Shown piece after piece: positions 1 through 9,478 of a stretch of DNA of 64,000 nt. The position numbers and the translations under genes were made by a program. The stretch is from Terriglobia bacterium. Lineage in GTDB: Bacteria; Acidobacteriota; Terriglobia; Terriglobales; Acidobacteriaceae. The first letter of the stretch is position 1. Every line of letters starts with the position of its first letter. The stretch covers positions 28,813 through 92,812 of the forward strand of contig JAIQET010000018.1 in NCBI GenBank assembly GCA_020073645.1. Reading direction: 5' to 3'. Under the pieces are notes generated by a model. It was not told the origin of the DNA, ran no database searches, and saw nothing but the letters and a program-made list of their open reading frames with translations.

Positions 1-2
1 CA

Positions 3-1730
3 GTCTTCAGTATTTCGAACTTGCCGGCTGGCACTTTCGAGCCCAGCACGCAGCCAGCGCTGGGCTTCATCCCCACAGACTGGTATCCCAGCGCGCTGGC
101 TACGGTCGGTGACGATCTGCTGATTGCCACGGCCAAGGGCCAAAGCACCGGTCCCAACAACGGGACCAGCGAACTGAAGCAAGAGCGGCGCCACCACGAG
201 CATCCCTACATTCCTACCTTGCTCTACGGTTCGCTCGCCCGCCTGAACTTTCGCGACGCGGAAAAACAGCTGCCCGAGTTGACCCGCAAAGTCGAGGACA
301 GCAACCTGTTCCACTCCGATCCCGGCCAGATCGAGTTCCAGCGCGGCAGCAACCCCATCCGCCACGTCATCTACGTGATCAAGGAAAACCGTACCTACGA
401 CCAGATCCTGGGAGACTTGAAAGTGGGCGACGGCGATTCATCGCTCACCATGTACGGCGCCGACATCACTCCCAATGAGCACAAGCTGGCCTTGCAGTTC
501 GGCGTGCTCGACAACTTCTACGACAGCGGCGAAGTCTCCGGCGACGGCCACGTTTGGTCCACCGCCGCCATCGCCAGCGACTACAACGAGAAGACTTGGC
601 AGATCGGCTACCGCAGCCGGGAGCGCACCTACGACTATCAGGGCAACGTGGCGGACGAACTGCCCCTGGAAAACCGCGAGCCCGACGTGGATGCGCCCGC
701 CACGGGATATCTCTGGGACAATGTCGCAGCCCACGGAGTCTCCTACCGGGACTATGGCGAGTTTATGGATGCGGTGTGGTGCGAGCCGCCCAGTGACGCG
801 CCCGCTCCTCCGCCGGGAGACGCGGAATCGCCGTTGCACTCGCCGTGTTCCAAGCAAGCGGTTCGCAAGGGCGAGGCTTTGCCCAGTCACCTGGGCCAGC
901 CGCATGGGTCAACCAGCCCCTGGCCGTGGACGGTCCCCCTTTTGAAAAGCGCGCGGCCCACCAAGGCGGCCCTGGTCGATCACTTCGATCCCAAGTTTCC
1001 GGATTTCAACACTGATTATCCCGACCAGCTTCGCGCCGACGAGTTCCTCGATGAATTCGAGGGTTTCGTGCAAGCCCGCAAGGAAGGGAAGGGAACTGAA
1101 CTTCCAAGTTTTGTCCTGCTGTATCTGCCTGATGACCACACCGGAGGCACGCGTCCGGGAAAGCCGCGCCCAGCGGCCTCGGTGGCGGACAACGATCTCG
1201 CCCTCGGCCGCGTGGTCGAAGCAGTTTCACACAGTCTCTACTGGGACGACACCGCGATCTTTGTTGTAGAAGATGATGCCCAGGACGGCGCCGACCACGT
1301 GGATGCGCACCGCTCCATCGCCTTAGTGATCAGCAAGTACTCGCCCGGCTCAGCGGAGCATCCGTTTGTTGCCCACCACTTCTACACTACGGTGAACATG
1401 GTCCACACGATCGAAGTGTTATTAGGCCTGCCGCCCATGAACCAGAACGACGCCTACGCCCCGGTCATGGCGCCGCTGTTCAGTGGTGCTGGAGATCAGC
1501 CGGCCTTTAGCGCCGACGCTCGCAATCGAGAGAACGGCCTGATCTACCAGATCAACCCGCCCAGGGCACGGGGTGCTGAAGAATCCGAGAAGATGGATTT
1601 CTCGCGTCCCGATGCTGCGAATGTAGCGGTGTTGAATGCAGTTTTGTGGCGTGACCGCAAAGGCAACACACCGATGCCGGCTCCGCGTCACACGGTCTTT
1701 CCCCAGAAGGCGGTTCCGGACAATGATTGA
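3..1730 (+). CDS. YncE-type beta-propeller / phosphoesterase fusion, 5' end outside window
   Basis: The reading frame is open to the left edge, so only the C-terminal part is present. The first ~60 residues look like the last blade of a YVTN/YncE propeller (GFIPTDWYPSAL, LLIATAKG). From about residue 115 of the visible part, a phosphoesterase-family (PF04185-like) domain begins with HVIYVIKENRTYDQILGD and continues through GHVWSTAA and VEDDAQDG, the metal-site region. Family members are usually exported and resemble acid phosphatases/phospholipase C; substrate is unknown. A TTG at 21 could be mistaken for a start, but the homology continues upstream of it (VFSISN), so a start there is unlikely. 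About 100 nt separate it from pncB. Confidence 0.85.
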   Translation, partial: VFSISNLPAGTFEPSTQPALGFIPTDWYPSALATVGDDLLIATAKGQSTGPNNGTSELKQERRHHEHPYIPTLLYGSLARLNFRDAEKQLPELTRKVEDSNLFHSDPGQIEFQRGSNPIRHVIYVIKENRTYDQILGDLKVGDGDSSLTMYGADITPNEHKLALQFGVLDNFYDSGEVSGDGHVWSTAAIASDYNEKTWQIGYRSRERTYDYQGNVADELPLENREPDVDAPATGYLWDNVAAHGVSYRDYGEFMDAVWCEPPSDAPAPPPGDAESPLHSPCSKQAVRKGEALPSHLGQPHGSTSPWPWTVPLLKSARPTKAALVDHFDPKFPDFNTDYPDQLRADEFLDEFEGFVQARKEGKGTELPSFVLLYLPDDHTGGTRPGKPRPAASVADNDLALGRVVEAVSHSLYWDDTAIFVVEDDAQDGADHVDAHRSIALVISKYSPGSAEHPFVAHHFYTTVNMVHTIEVLLGLPPMNQNDAYAPVMAPLFSGAGDQPAFSADARNRENGLIYQINPPRARGAEESEKMDFSRPDAANVAVLNAVLWRDRKGNTPMPAPRHTVFPQKAVPDND

Positions 1731-1831
1731 ACCAGCAAGGACCACGTGGGGACGGGTCTCTGACCCATCCCGGTTGAACCCGCCGGATGCCCTGCGGCAA
1801 GAACCTCCTATAATCGTCCCGGAGACCAACT

Positions 1832-3079
1832 GTGCCCGAACCGCCGCGCCATTCCGCCCTGCTCACCGATCTCTACGAACTCACCATGGCGGCGGCGTAC
1901 CTCGAGAATAACTTTCAAGCCACCGCAAGTTTCGAGTTGTACGTGCGCTCGCTCCCGCCGGACTTCCGCTTCAACGGGGAAGTCTGGGCCATTCCGGAAG
2001 GTACGCCAGTGTTTGGCGAAGAACCTCTGCTGCGCGTCACCGCCCCGATCATCGAGGCGCAGATCGTGGAGACCTTTCTTCTATCAACTCTGCTATTCCA
2101 AACCAGCATCGCGTCGAAAGCCGCACGCGTGGTGGCGGTTGCTGCGGGCCGGGGAGTGGTTGAGTTTGGCACTCGCCGCGCCCACGGCCCGGAAGCCGGG
2201 GTGCTGGCGGCGCGCGCGGCGTTCGTGGGCGGCTGCATCGGCACGTCGAATGTGGAGGCAGGGCAGCGCTTCGGAATCCCCATTTTCGGCACGCTCGCGC
2301 ATTCCTTCGTCATGGCCTACGATGACGAAGAGGAAGCCTTCCGCCGCTTCCAGCGGCTTTTTCCTGAGCATGCTGTGCTGCTGGTGGACACCTACGACAC
2401 CCTTGCCGCCATCGAAAAAATCATTCATGCCGGCCTGCGCCCCAAGAGCGTTCGCCTGGACAGCGGTGACCTGGTGAAGCTCTCCCGCGAAGTTCGCCAC
2501 CGCCTCGACCAGGCCGGGCTGCAGGACACGCACATCTTTGCCAGCGGCGATCTTGACGAATTCGCCATCGCGGACTTGCTGGCCGGGGGCGCACAAGTGG
2601 ACGCATTTGGCGTGGGCACGGCCCTGGCCACATCCAAAGACGCTCCCGCACTGGGCGGGGTTTACAAACTCGTCGACGTGCAGTCGGGCGAAGGCCCTTC
2701 TTATCGTGCCAAGTTCAGCGAAGAAAAGGTCACCTATCCCGGGCGCAAGCAGGTGTTCCGTTTGCACGACGAGGCAGGCAGCTATTGCGAAGATGTCATC
2801 GCCGGTGAGACCGAGCGTTATCCGGACGCTGAACCTCTGCTTAGCTGCGTGATGCGGCAGGGAAAGCGATTGGTGCCCTCACCCAGTCTCCTGGGCATTC
2901 AAAAGCGTGCGCGGGAGGAAGTTGCGAAGTTGCCAAAGGCTTGCCGCAGCCTACGCAGTCCGCAAACCTATCCTGTCCGCTTCAGCCCGGAACTAGAAAA
3001 GTTGCTGGAAGATGTCCGCGACCGGCTGTCGCACCCAACAGGTGTGGCGCGGGCGTCCTCGCCCGCGAAAGGAAGTTGA
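1832..3079 (+). CDS. pncB: Nicotinate phosphoribosyltransferase
   Basis: Converts nicotinate and PRPP to nicotinate mononucleotide, the committed step of the Preiss-Handler NAD salvage route. Family signatures are clear: LLTDLYELTMAAAY at the N-terminus, VEFGTRRAHG, HSFVMAYDDEEEAF, VRLDSGDL and VDAFGVGTAL in the phosphoribosyl-binding half. The start is a GTG preceded by GGAG at 1821-1824. The last dozen residues (GVARASSPAKGS) are encoded by a GC-rich palindromic repeat of a kind otherwise intergenic (about 3045-3076), so the C-terminus is probably an add-on. The nicotinamidase-like gene follows at 66 nt on the same strand, so the two probably form one salvage unit. Confidence 0.95.
   Translation: MPEPPRHSALLTDLYELTMAAAYLENNFQATASFELYVRSLPPDFRFNGEVWAIPEGTPVFGEEPLLRVTAPIIEAQIVETFLLSTLLFQTSIASKAARVVAVAAGRGVVEFGTRRAHGPEAGVLAARAAFVGGCIGTSNVEAGQRFGIPIFGTLAHSFVMAYDDEEEAFRRFQRLFPEHAVLLVDTYDTLAAIEKIIHAGLRPKSVRLDSGDLVKLSREVRHRLDQAGLQDTHIFASGDLDEFAIADLLAGGAQVDAFGVGTALATSKDAPALGGVYKLVDVQSGEGPSYRAKFSEEKVTYPGRKQVFRLHDEAGSYCEDVIAGETERYPDAEPLLSCVMRQGKRLVPSPSLLGIQKRAREEVAKLPKACRSLRSPQTYPVRFSPELEKLLEDVRDRLSHPTGVARASSPAKGS
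3045..3076. repeat. GC-rich palindromic repeat overlapping the pncB 3' end
   Basis: A self-complementary run, GCGGGCGTCCTCGCCCGC (in 3050-3067), sits inside the last codons of pncB. Similar strings (GGCGGGGCGCCCGCGCCAC) lie at about 27545-27562, which suggests a dispersed extragenic palindrome rather than conserved protein sequence. Confidence 0.5.
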
Positions 3080-3145
3080 AGCCACCCAGTTTCTGGCTTG
3101 CAACCCCACAGCAAATCAGCATCTAATTGAAAGGGGAGTAGTACC

Positions 3146-3763
3146 GTGCTTAGCCTTCTCTTCTGGGACGTAGACACGCAGGTGGACTTCATGGATCCTG
3201 CGGGCAAGCTCTACGTGCCGGGCGCGGAGAAGATCATCGGCAGGATTCAGCAGCTAACCTCATTCGCTGCCGAACATGGCATCCCTGTCATTGCTTCCGT
3301 GGACGCCCACCTGGAGACCGATCCGGAATTCCGCGACTATCCGCCGCATTGCCTCGTCGGAACTCCGGGACAGAAGAAGGTCGCAGGTACGCTGCTGTGT
3401 GGCCACTATGTGATCCCGAATCGCAAGATCGATCTCCCCGCGAACCTCGCCTCTTATCCAGAGATCGTCGTCGAAAAACAGGCTACCGATGTTTTTACCA
3501 ACCCCAACGTGGACAAGTTGCTCGGTTGCCTCGGGCCAGACCGCGAGATCATTCTCTATGGTGTGGTCACTGAAATCTGCGTAGAGCAAGCCGCCCGCGG
3601 CCTCTGCCAGCGCGGCTACCGGGTCCACCTGGTGCGCGACGCCATTCAGCATCTTGACGTCGCTAAGGGTAGTGCCACCATCGCTGAAGTCGGGCGCCAC
3701 GGCGGCCGCCTCCTGACCAGCGATGAAGTGCTGTCCGAGGTTCGCGCCAGCAAGGTTGCGTAG
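3146..3763 (+). CDS. Isochorismatase-family cysteine hydrolase, nicotinamidase-like
   Basis: A 205-residue single-domain cysteine hydrolase. The expected triad is visible: Asp10 in DVDTQVDF, Lys111 in VVEKQATDVF and Cys145 in VVTEICVEQAARG. DAH at 53-55 matches the metal-ligand motif of PncA-type nicotinamidases. Nicotinamide to nicotinate is the most likely reaction because the gene lies directly downstream of pncB, which uses nicotinate. Isochorismatase-fold enzymes act on several amides, so substrate remains inference. The start is GTG with an AAAGGGGAG ribosome site about 8 nt upstream. Confidence 0.85.
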   Translation: MLSLLFWDVDTQVDFMDPAGKLYVPGAEKIIGRIQQLTSFAAEHGIPVIASVDAHLETDPEFRDYPPHCLVGTPGQKKVAGTLLCGHYVIPNRKIDLPANLASYPEIVVEKQATDVFTNPNVDKLLGCLGPDREIILYGVVTEICVEQAARGLCQRGYRVHLVRDAIQHLDVAKGSATIAEVGRHGGRLLTSDEVLSEVRASKVA

Positions 3764-3778
3764 AACTGGGGTGGCTCT

Positions 3779-3845
3779 CTCCGCCCGCGGATGCGGAGGC
3801 GAGAGGCCTCCACGACAGCCGGCGGGACGCCGGTGCTACGGGTCG
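3779..3845. repeat. GC-rich palindromic intergenic repeat
   Basis: Between the nicotinamidase-like gene and the ABC ATPase lies a run with two nested inverted repeats, GGAGGCGAGAGGCCTCC and CCGGCGGGACGCCGG, ending in GTGCTACGGG. It has no coding potential and may act as a transcriptional attenuator or terminator. It belongs with the dispersed palindromes of this genome. Confidence 0.5.
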
Positions 3846-3859
3846 GCTAAAATCGTCGG

Positions 3860-4792
3860 GTGGGGACTGCCATCCAATGCCGTGATCTGCGCAAGACCTA
3901 CGACGGCAAAGTCGAGGCGGTGCGCGGGCTGAGCCTGGCCATCGAGACGGGTGAATGTTTCGGCCTGCTTGGTCCCAACGGTGCGGGGAAGACCACCACC
4001 ATTGAAATCCTGGAAGGATTGCTCGAGCCCACCGCTGGGCAAGTGACCATTCTCGGCCATACCTGGCGAGAGAACGCGCGCGAATTGCGCGAGTGGCTAG
4101 GTATTTCGCTGCAGGAGACGCGGCTCTCGGAAAAGCTCACGGTGCGGGAGACGATCGAGTTGTTTGCCAGCTTCTATCGCGAACCCCGCGCCTCGGGCGA
4201 TGTCCTCGATCAAATGCAACTCAGCGAGAAGGCCGACACCTGGGTGGGCAAACTTTCTGGCGGACAGCGGCAGCGCCTGGCGGTCGCCACGGCGCTGGTG
4301 GGCAATCCCAAGATTCTGTTTCTCGACGAGCCCACCACTGGCCTTGATCCGCAAAGCCGCCGCCAGCTCTGGGACATCATTCGCGCCTTCCAGCAAAGCG
4401 GCGGCACGGTGCTGCTCACAACGCACTACATGGACGAAGCCGAGCGGCTCTGCGACCGGCTGGCCATCGTGGATTACGGCCAAATCATCGCCGAGGGCAC
4501 GCCCGCCGATCTCATTGAACGCCTGGGCGGACATCACGTGGTCGAGTTCGCCGTCAGCGGCAACTCCAATGGCGCTGCACTCGAGGTTTGGCGTGGGCTG
4601 CCCGGGGTGGAATCCGTGCGCACCGACGACGGCCTGGTGTGCCTGAACGTACGCGAGCCGCACCTGACCATCCCGGCCCTGCTCGATGCCGTCGACAACC
4701 AGCACGAGCAACTCCTGCACCTGACCACGCGCCATGCTAGCCTGGAAGACGTGTTCGTGCGCTTGACCGGACGTCACCTGAGGGAGGACTGA
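3860..4792 (+). CDS. ABC transporter ATP-binding protein (drug/ABC-2 export type)
   Basis: Cytoplasmic ATPase of an ABC-2 exporter. Walker A is GPNGAGKTTT (about residues 38-47), the signature is LSGGQRQRLAVATAL, Walker B is ILFLDEPTTGLDP, and the switch histidine is in LLTTHYMDEAERLC. After the nucleotide-binding domain comes an ~80-residue extension typical of the DrrA/CcmA-like class. The next gene starts 2 nt after its stop and encodes the matching membrane subunit, so they form a two-gene transporter operon. Substrate cannot be read from the sequence. The start is a GTG at the end of the palindromic repeat region. Confidence 0.92.
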   Translation: MGTAIQCRDLRKTYDGKVEAVRGLSLAIETGECFGLLGPNGAGKTTTIEILEGLLEPTAGQVTILGHTWRENARELREWLGISLQETRLSEKLTVRETIELFASFYREPRASGDVLDQMQLSEKADTWVGKLSGGQRQRLAVATALVGNPKILFLDEPTTGLDPQSRRQLWDIIRAFQQSGGTVLLTTHYMDEAERLCDRLAIVDYGQIIAEGTPADLIERLGGHHVVEFAVSGNSNGAALEVWRGLPGVESVRTDDGLVCLNVREPHLTIPALLDAVDNQHEQLLHLTTRHASLEDVFVRLTGRHLRED

Positions 4793-4793
4793 T

Positions 4794-5909
4794 ATGGCCG
4801 TCTCCGAACAGCCCGTCCGCCCTGCGGAAGTCCGGAAGCCTGACACTCCCGCGCCACGCAACGGGCGGTGGTCGGGCTACACCCATCTGCTGATGGCGCG
4901 CATGAAGGAGTTGCGGCGCGAACCCGAGGTCATCTTCTGGGTGTTTGTGTTTCCGCTGCTGCTGGCGCTGGGACTGGGGATTGCTTTCCGCAACAAGCCG
5001 GCCGACGTTACCTCCATCGTGATCGTCGCCGGGCCGGGCGGGCAGGACGCTCTGGCGATGATCCAGCGCTCGCCGCAAAAAGATTCGATTCGCGCCGATC
5101 TGCTCGATCAGGCAAGCGCGCTGCAGGGTTTCCGGCTGGGCAAGTACGACCTGATGGTCGAACCCGACGGCAACGGAGGCTTCCGCTACCACTATGATCA
5201 GTCGCGGCAGGAGAGCGTGCTCTCGCGGGCCGAGGTGGACGATGCCCTACAAATTGCCGCTGGGCGCAAAGATCCGCTACCAACTTCTACGACCAGTTCC
5301 AGCGAACCGGGATCGCGCTACATTGACTTCCTCATTCCCGGTTTGTTGGGAATGAACATCATGAATGCCGCCATGTGGGGCATTGGGTTCGCCCTGGTGG
5401 AAATGCGCCAGCGCAAGCTGCTCAAACGGTTTGTAGCCACGCCGATGCGCCGCAGCGACTTTCTGCTGGCCCTCACGAGCAGCCGCCTGGTGTTGATGTT
5501 GGTCGAAGTCGGGCTGCTGCTGGGCTTCGGCGTTCTGGCCTTCCACATGCGCGTGCTGGGTTCGCTCTTGACCATTCTGCTGCTGGGCGCAGTGGGCGCT
5601 ATCTCGTTTGGCGGACTAGGCCTGCTCACCGCCAGCCGCGCGCAGAAAATCGAAAGCGTCAGCGGGCTCATCAATGTGGTGATGATGCCCATGTGGGTCT
5701 TCTCAGGCGTGTTTTTTTCCTACGAGCGTTTCCCTGCCATGATTCAGCCCTTCATCAAGGCGCTGCCTCTGACTGCGCTCAATGACGCGCTGCGTGCCAC
5801 CATACTGCAGGGTGCCTCGCTCGGGTCGCAGGCGGGGCGGCTGCTGATCCTGGTGGTGTGGGGAGGCATCTCCTTCGTGCTGGCCCTGCGCTGGTTCCGC
5901 TGGACGTAG
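4794..5909 (+). CDS. ABC-2 type transporter permease
   Basis: Membrane partner of the preceding ATPase, 371 residues. One membrane helix lies near residue 45 (VIFWVFVFPLLLALGLGIAF), followed by an extracytoplasmic loop of about 130 residues and five C-terminal helices from about 180 (YIDFLIPGLLGMNIM onward). This is the ABC2_membrane layout. It starts 2 nt after the ATPase stop, which suggests translational coupling. The N-terminal 25 residues are a Pro/Arg-rich cytoplasmic tail. Exported substrate is unknown. Confidence 0.9.
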   Translation: MAVSEQPVRPAEVRKPDTPAPRNGRWSGYTHLLMARMKELRREPEVIFWVFVFPLLLALGLGIAFRNKPADVTSIVIVAGPGGQDALAMIQRSPQKDSIRADLLDQASALQGFRLGKYDLMVEPDGNGGFRYHYDQSRQESVLSRAEVDDALQIAAGRKDPLPTSTTSSSEPGSRYIDFLIPGLLGMNIMNAAMWGIGFALVEMRQRKLLKRFVATPMRRSDFLLALTSSRLVLMLVEVGLLLGFGVLAFHMRVLGSLLTILLLGAVGAISFGGLGLLTASRAQKIESVSGLINVVMMPMWVFSGVFFSYERFPAMIQPFIKALPLTALNDALRATILQGASLGSQAGRLLILVVWGGISFVLALRWFRWT

Positions 5910-5920
5910 TCCACGCGGGC

Positions 5921-6679
5921 TCAGCTCGGAAGATCTCCCACCCCCAATCGGCGGTGGAACAATTCAAACACCAGGCCCCAGCATTGTTGCGCTAAAGCCG
6001 GGTCATAGCGTGGGCCTTCGTCGCGCATGAAGGCATGCGCAGCATTGAACTCGTGCCAGGTGAAGCGAGCTCCCGCTTCTTCCAGACGCGCCTTGATCAG
6101 GTTGCGCCCTTCGAGCGGGATATGGGGATCCTGCCGTCCCCAGATGTGCAGCAACTCTCCGTGAATCTCGCCTGCGCGCTGTAGCGAGTTGTCGTGCTTG
6201 CCCTTGCCCAGGCTGCCGGAATGAATATCAGTAGCATAGAAACAAGCTGTCGCCAACACATCCGCATTCATGGCGGCGCGAAAGGCCAGATGGCCTCCGA
6301 TGCAGATTCCCATCACCCCCAGCCGTCCGGTGCAGTATTCGTAGGACTTGAGAAAATCCAGCGCCGCCCGGGCATCGCTGTCGTAGGAGGAAATCTCCTT
6401 GGTGATCTTGTCGGCATTCCCGCGGTCCGCTCCCGGCTGGTCGTAAGCCAGCACCGTGCCGAGCGCTTCGAGTTCATGGAAAATCTCCGGCACCACCACC
6501 ACGAACCCGTGTCCTGCCAGCACCGCCGCGGCGCGACGCACCGGCGCGGTAACCTGGAAAATTTCCGAGTACAGCACCACTCCCGGATATTTCCCCGCCG
6601 CCACTGGCCGCAGAATGTAGGTGCGCATCGGCCCCGTGGGGGTCGCGATGTCCACAAACTCATTGTCGCGGATGATCAT
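5921..6679 (-). CDS. Dienelactone hydrolase family protein
   Basis: An alpha/beta hydrolase with a cysteine nucleophile. Cys126 lies in GICIGG, Asp184 in GRQDPHIP and His215 in NAAHAFMRDEG, the Cys-Asp-His triad of dienelactone hydrolases. At 252 residues it is the usual family length, with no signal peptide. It could hydrolyse dienelactones from chloroaromatic breakdown or act as a generic carboxymethylene-butenolidase-like esterase. No aromatic catabolism genes are adjacent. It is transcribed convergently with the ABC permease, 11 nt apart. Confidence 0.88.
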   Translation of the reverse strand: MIIRDNEFVDIATPTGPMRTYILRPVAAGKYPGVVLYSEIFQVTAPVRRAAAVLAGHGFVVVVPEIFHELEALGTVLAYDQPGADRGNADKITKEISSYDSDARAALDFLKSYEYCTGRLGVMGICIGGHLAFRAAMNADVLATACFYATDIHSGSLGKGKHDNSLQRAGEIHGELLHIWGRQDPHIPLEGRNLIKARLEEAGARFTWHEFNAAHAFMRDEGPRYDPALAQQCWGLVFELFHRRLGVGDLPS

Positions 6680-6944
6680 GATTGGTCCTCGCTGAGGGGC
6701 TCGATTGTGCCATGAAGCGGCCCCTTGTGGAAACTGCCGGCATCTGTCAGACCCATGCGGGTAACCCAGTTTCCGAGAAGCTAGTCACGCGGCCGGGAGC
6801 ACTCCTCACTTGGCGGGAATTCGCCTTGAGGCTTGACATTGGCATGATCGGTGCCAACCAGCGCAGCCGCGGGCTGGAATCAGGCTTCAATTCGCGAAGA
6901 TTCAGACGTATAGTAGAGATCGACAGGCTTCGCGTGGGGCGCCT

Positions 6945-8945
6945 ATGAGTAAACCACTGTTTGATCCTGAGGGCTCGGGCAAAATGCCTCATCCACTCAA
7001 AAGCCTGGCGGAAACACTGTTGTCGCCCAGCCTCCTGGAAGCCATTCCAGACGCCATAGTGGCTGTCAATGAAGAAGGGATTGTCGTTCAGGTCAATTCG
7101 CAAACCCAGGATTTGTTCGGATACACGCGAGACGAACTGATCGGCCAGAAGATCGAGATGCTGGTCCCGGAGCGTCAACGCCTGCAACATCATCATCATC
7201 GCGAAGGGTTCGCGGAGCGGCCCAGGATTCGCCGGATGGGAGCGGGGTTGGATCTCTATGGACGGCGCCGGGATGGTTCGGAGTTTCCCGTGGAGATCAG
7301 CCTCAGCCCTGTGGCCATTGGCGACGGACTGCTAGTGCTGAGTGCTATCCGGGATATGAGCGATCGTAAACGCATCGAAGAAGAACTGCGCCGGGCCCAC
7401 GAAGACCTTGAGCGGAGGAAGGATCGGCAGCTCTGGGATTACCAAAGCCGGCTGGCGCTGGCCGTCGATTCCTCCCAGGACGCGATCATCGGCAAGAACC
7501 TCGATGGCATCATTACCCACTGGAACAAGGGCGCGGAACATATCTATGGCTATACAGCGGAAGAGGCGATTGGCAAGTCCATCTCCATTCTGGCCTCCAG
7601 AGACCGTGCCGATGAAAGCCCGAAGATTCTGGAGATGATCCGCCGAGGGGAGCGCGTGGAATATTTCGAATCGGTGCGGGTCACGAAAGATGGACGGTAC
7701 CTGAACGTCTCGATTTCAGTTTCACCGGTCCGCGATGCAGAGGGCGCGATCGTTGGGGCCTTCACGATCGCCCGCAACATCACGGCCCAGAAACGCGCGG
7801 AGGACCAGCTTCGACAAGCGCAGAAGATGGAATCGGTGGGGCGGCTTGCGGGAGGAGTCGCCCACGACTTCAACAATCTCCTGGGGATCATTACCGCCAG
7901 TGGCGAACTGCTCCGCGGCTTCGTTGAGCGGAATCCCGAGCCCCTGCAGTACATCGACAACATCAGAAAGGCAGCCGAACGCGGTGCATCCTTAACCCGG
8001 CAGTTGCTGGCGTTCAGCCGCAAACAACTAGTGCAACCGCGTGTCCTGGACTTGAATGAGCAGCTTAAAGAAGTCAGCAAGCTTCTGCGACCGCTGATGG
8101 GGGACGATGTCCAGGTTGTCCTTTCGTGCAGGTCAGCCTCCGCGATTGTTGAGGCAGATCCGGGTCAGTTGGATCAGATCGTGCTGAACCTGGCGGTGAA
8201 TGCGCGGGACGCTATGCCCAGAGGCGGCAAGCTGATCCTCGAAACCGCAGTGATGGAATTCGACCAGGCGTTCGCCGAGCAGCATCCGCCCATGACAGCG
8301 GGAAGGTCCGTGATGCTTGCAATTAGCGACAACGGATGCGGCATGGATGAAGCGACGGTATCGCAGATCTTCGAGCCCTTCTTCACGACGAAAGAGACCG
8401 GCAAGGGAACGGGGTTGGGCCTGGCTACGGTGTACGGGATCGTGAAACAGAGTGGAGGTCACATCTTGGTCTACAGTGAACCTGGCCGCGGCACGACGTT
8501 CAAGATATATCTGCCATGCGCCGACCACAAACTCGGTCTGGCGACCGGGTTGGAGGCGGAGACCCTGCCGCCGAGAGCCGGGGGGAGGACGGTGCTGGTG
8601 GTGGAAGATGAGGAGGTGATGCGTGCCCTGACGCGGCATATGTTGGAAGAGCACGGCTATCACGTGGTTGAGGCAGGCGACGGAAAGTCTGCCCTGGAAC
8701 GCCTGGGCGCAGAGCATACCTCGGTCGACGTAACCCTCACCGACGTTGTCATGCGAGGCATGAGCGGGCCGGAATTGGTCTTGCGCCTCATTGAATCGCA
8801 TCCAGCGATGAGAGTTGTCTACATGTCCGGTTACACCGGCGAACTGCTCGCGGATCACGGTGGGTTGACCCCTGGCGTCAACCTGTTGGAAAAGCCCTTC
8901 ACCCGGGCGGGTCTGCTGAAGACAATCCACCATGCACTGGGATGA
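6945..8945 (+). CDS. PAS-PAS hybrid sensor histidine kinase with C-terminal receiver
   Basis: A 666-residue soluble hybrid kinase. Two PAS domains lie at about 27-140 and 165-285. The HisKA box has His307 in GGVAHDFNNLL. The ATPase domain has the N box (NLAVNARDAM, 415-424), G1 (DNGCGMD), FEPFFTTK and GTGLGLATVYGIV. A receiver domain (549-665) has acceptor Asp600 in TLTDVVMRG and Lys650 in LLEKPFT. There are no membrane segments, so the signal is intracellular, perhaps redox or a small ligand through PAS. No partner regulator is adjacent, so output may be in trans. A string of four His (82-85) is a minor oddity. Confidence 0.93.
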   Translation: MSKPLFDPEGSGKMPHPLKSLAETLLSPSLLEAIPDAIVAVNEEGIVVQVNSQTQDLFGYTRDELIGQKIEMLVPERQRLQHHHHREGFAERPRIRRMGAGLDLYGRRRDGSEFPVEISLSPVAIGDGLLVLSAIRDMSDRKRIEEELRRAHEDLERRKDRQLWDYQSRLALAVDSSQDAIIGKNLDGIITHWNKGAEHIYGYTAEEAIGKSISILASRDRADESPKILEMIRRGERVEYFESVRVTKDGRYLNVSISVSPVRDAEGAIVGAFTIARNITAQKRAEDQLRQAQKMESVGRLAGGVAHDFNNLLGIITASGELLRGFVERNPEPLQYIDNIRKAAERGASLTRQLLAFSRKQLVQPRVLDLNEQLKEVSKLLRPLMGDDVQVVLSCRSASAIVEADPGQLDQIVLNLAVNARDAMPRGGKLILETAVMEFDQAFAEQHPPMTAGRSVMLAISDNGCGMDEATVSQIFEPFFTTKETGKGTGLGLATVYGIVKQSGGHILVYSEPGRGTTFKIYLPCADHKLGLATGLEAETLPPRAGGRTVLVVEDEEVMRALTRHMLEEHGYHVVEAGDGKSALERLGAEHTSVDVTLTDVVMRGMSGPELVLRLIESHPAMRVVYMSGYTGELLADHGGLTPGVNLLEKPFTRAGLLKTIHHALG

Positions 8946-9010
8946 AAACCCCAAACGGGCGTGCGCCGCGCCCGGAGTTCACGCCGGGATGATCTTCCTT
9001 CTATAGTCGA

Positions 9011-9478
9011 ATGATGCCTAGCCATTATCGCTCTGACGGGAGGGCGCTCGTGGGAGGAGAGTCCCCACTCGGTATGACGGCTATTGGCGTCTTCCTATTC
9101 TTCGGCGCCATCATGGCCTGTCTTGCGGGAACCACATTACTTTGGCGGGGCACCGTGCTCGATCGCATGTGGGCTCTGAATCCGACCGCCTATGAGCAGC
9201 TCGCACCCTTGGGTAGAACCGTTGGGGGCGTCTTTGTGATCCTCAGCGCAAGTCTGGCAGTTGCTGGGGTGGGCTGGTTGAGGCGACGCGTTTGGGGTTG
9301 GGCGTTGGCCGTGGTCATTATCGCAACCCAGGTTGTAGGGGATCTGGTGAATGTCTTTCTGGGGCAGCTTGTCAGAGGCGGGGCAGGGGTGATCATTGCC
9401 GGGGCGCTGCTGTTTTACCTTCTGCGGCCGCGGGTCAGAGCGGCTTTTGGGCGAGGCACGGAGTCCGGGACTCGTTAG
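9011..9478 (+). CDS. Small integral membrane protein, unknown function
   Basis: 155 residues with four predicted hydrophobic helices (about 22-45, 70-92, 95-115, 120-138) and basic loops, ending in an Arg-rich tail. The pattern resembles small uncharacterised four-helix membrane proteins; no enzymatic motif is seen. It follows the hybrid kinase by 65 nt on the same strand. The stop codon abuts a seven-base tandem array (9481-9508). Confidence 0.6.
   Translation: MMPSHYRSDGRALVGGESPLGMTAIGVFLFFGAIMACLAGTTLLWRGTVLDRMWALNPTAYEQLAPLGRTVGGVFVILSASLAVAGVGWLRRRVWGWALAVVIIATQVVGDLVNVFLGQLVRGGAGVIIAGALLFYLLRPRVRAAFGRGTESGTR

Noticed and set aside
6680..6944. Possible small gene between the hydrolase and the hybrid kinase
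   Set aside because: An 88-codon frame exists but has no family signal or ribosome site; the region is more likely a promoter gap.
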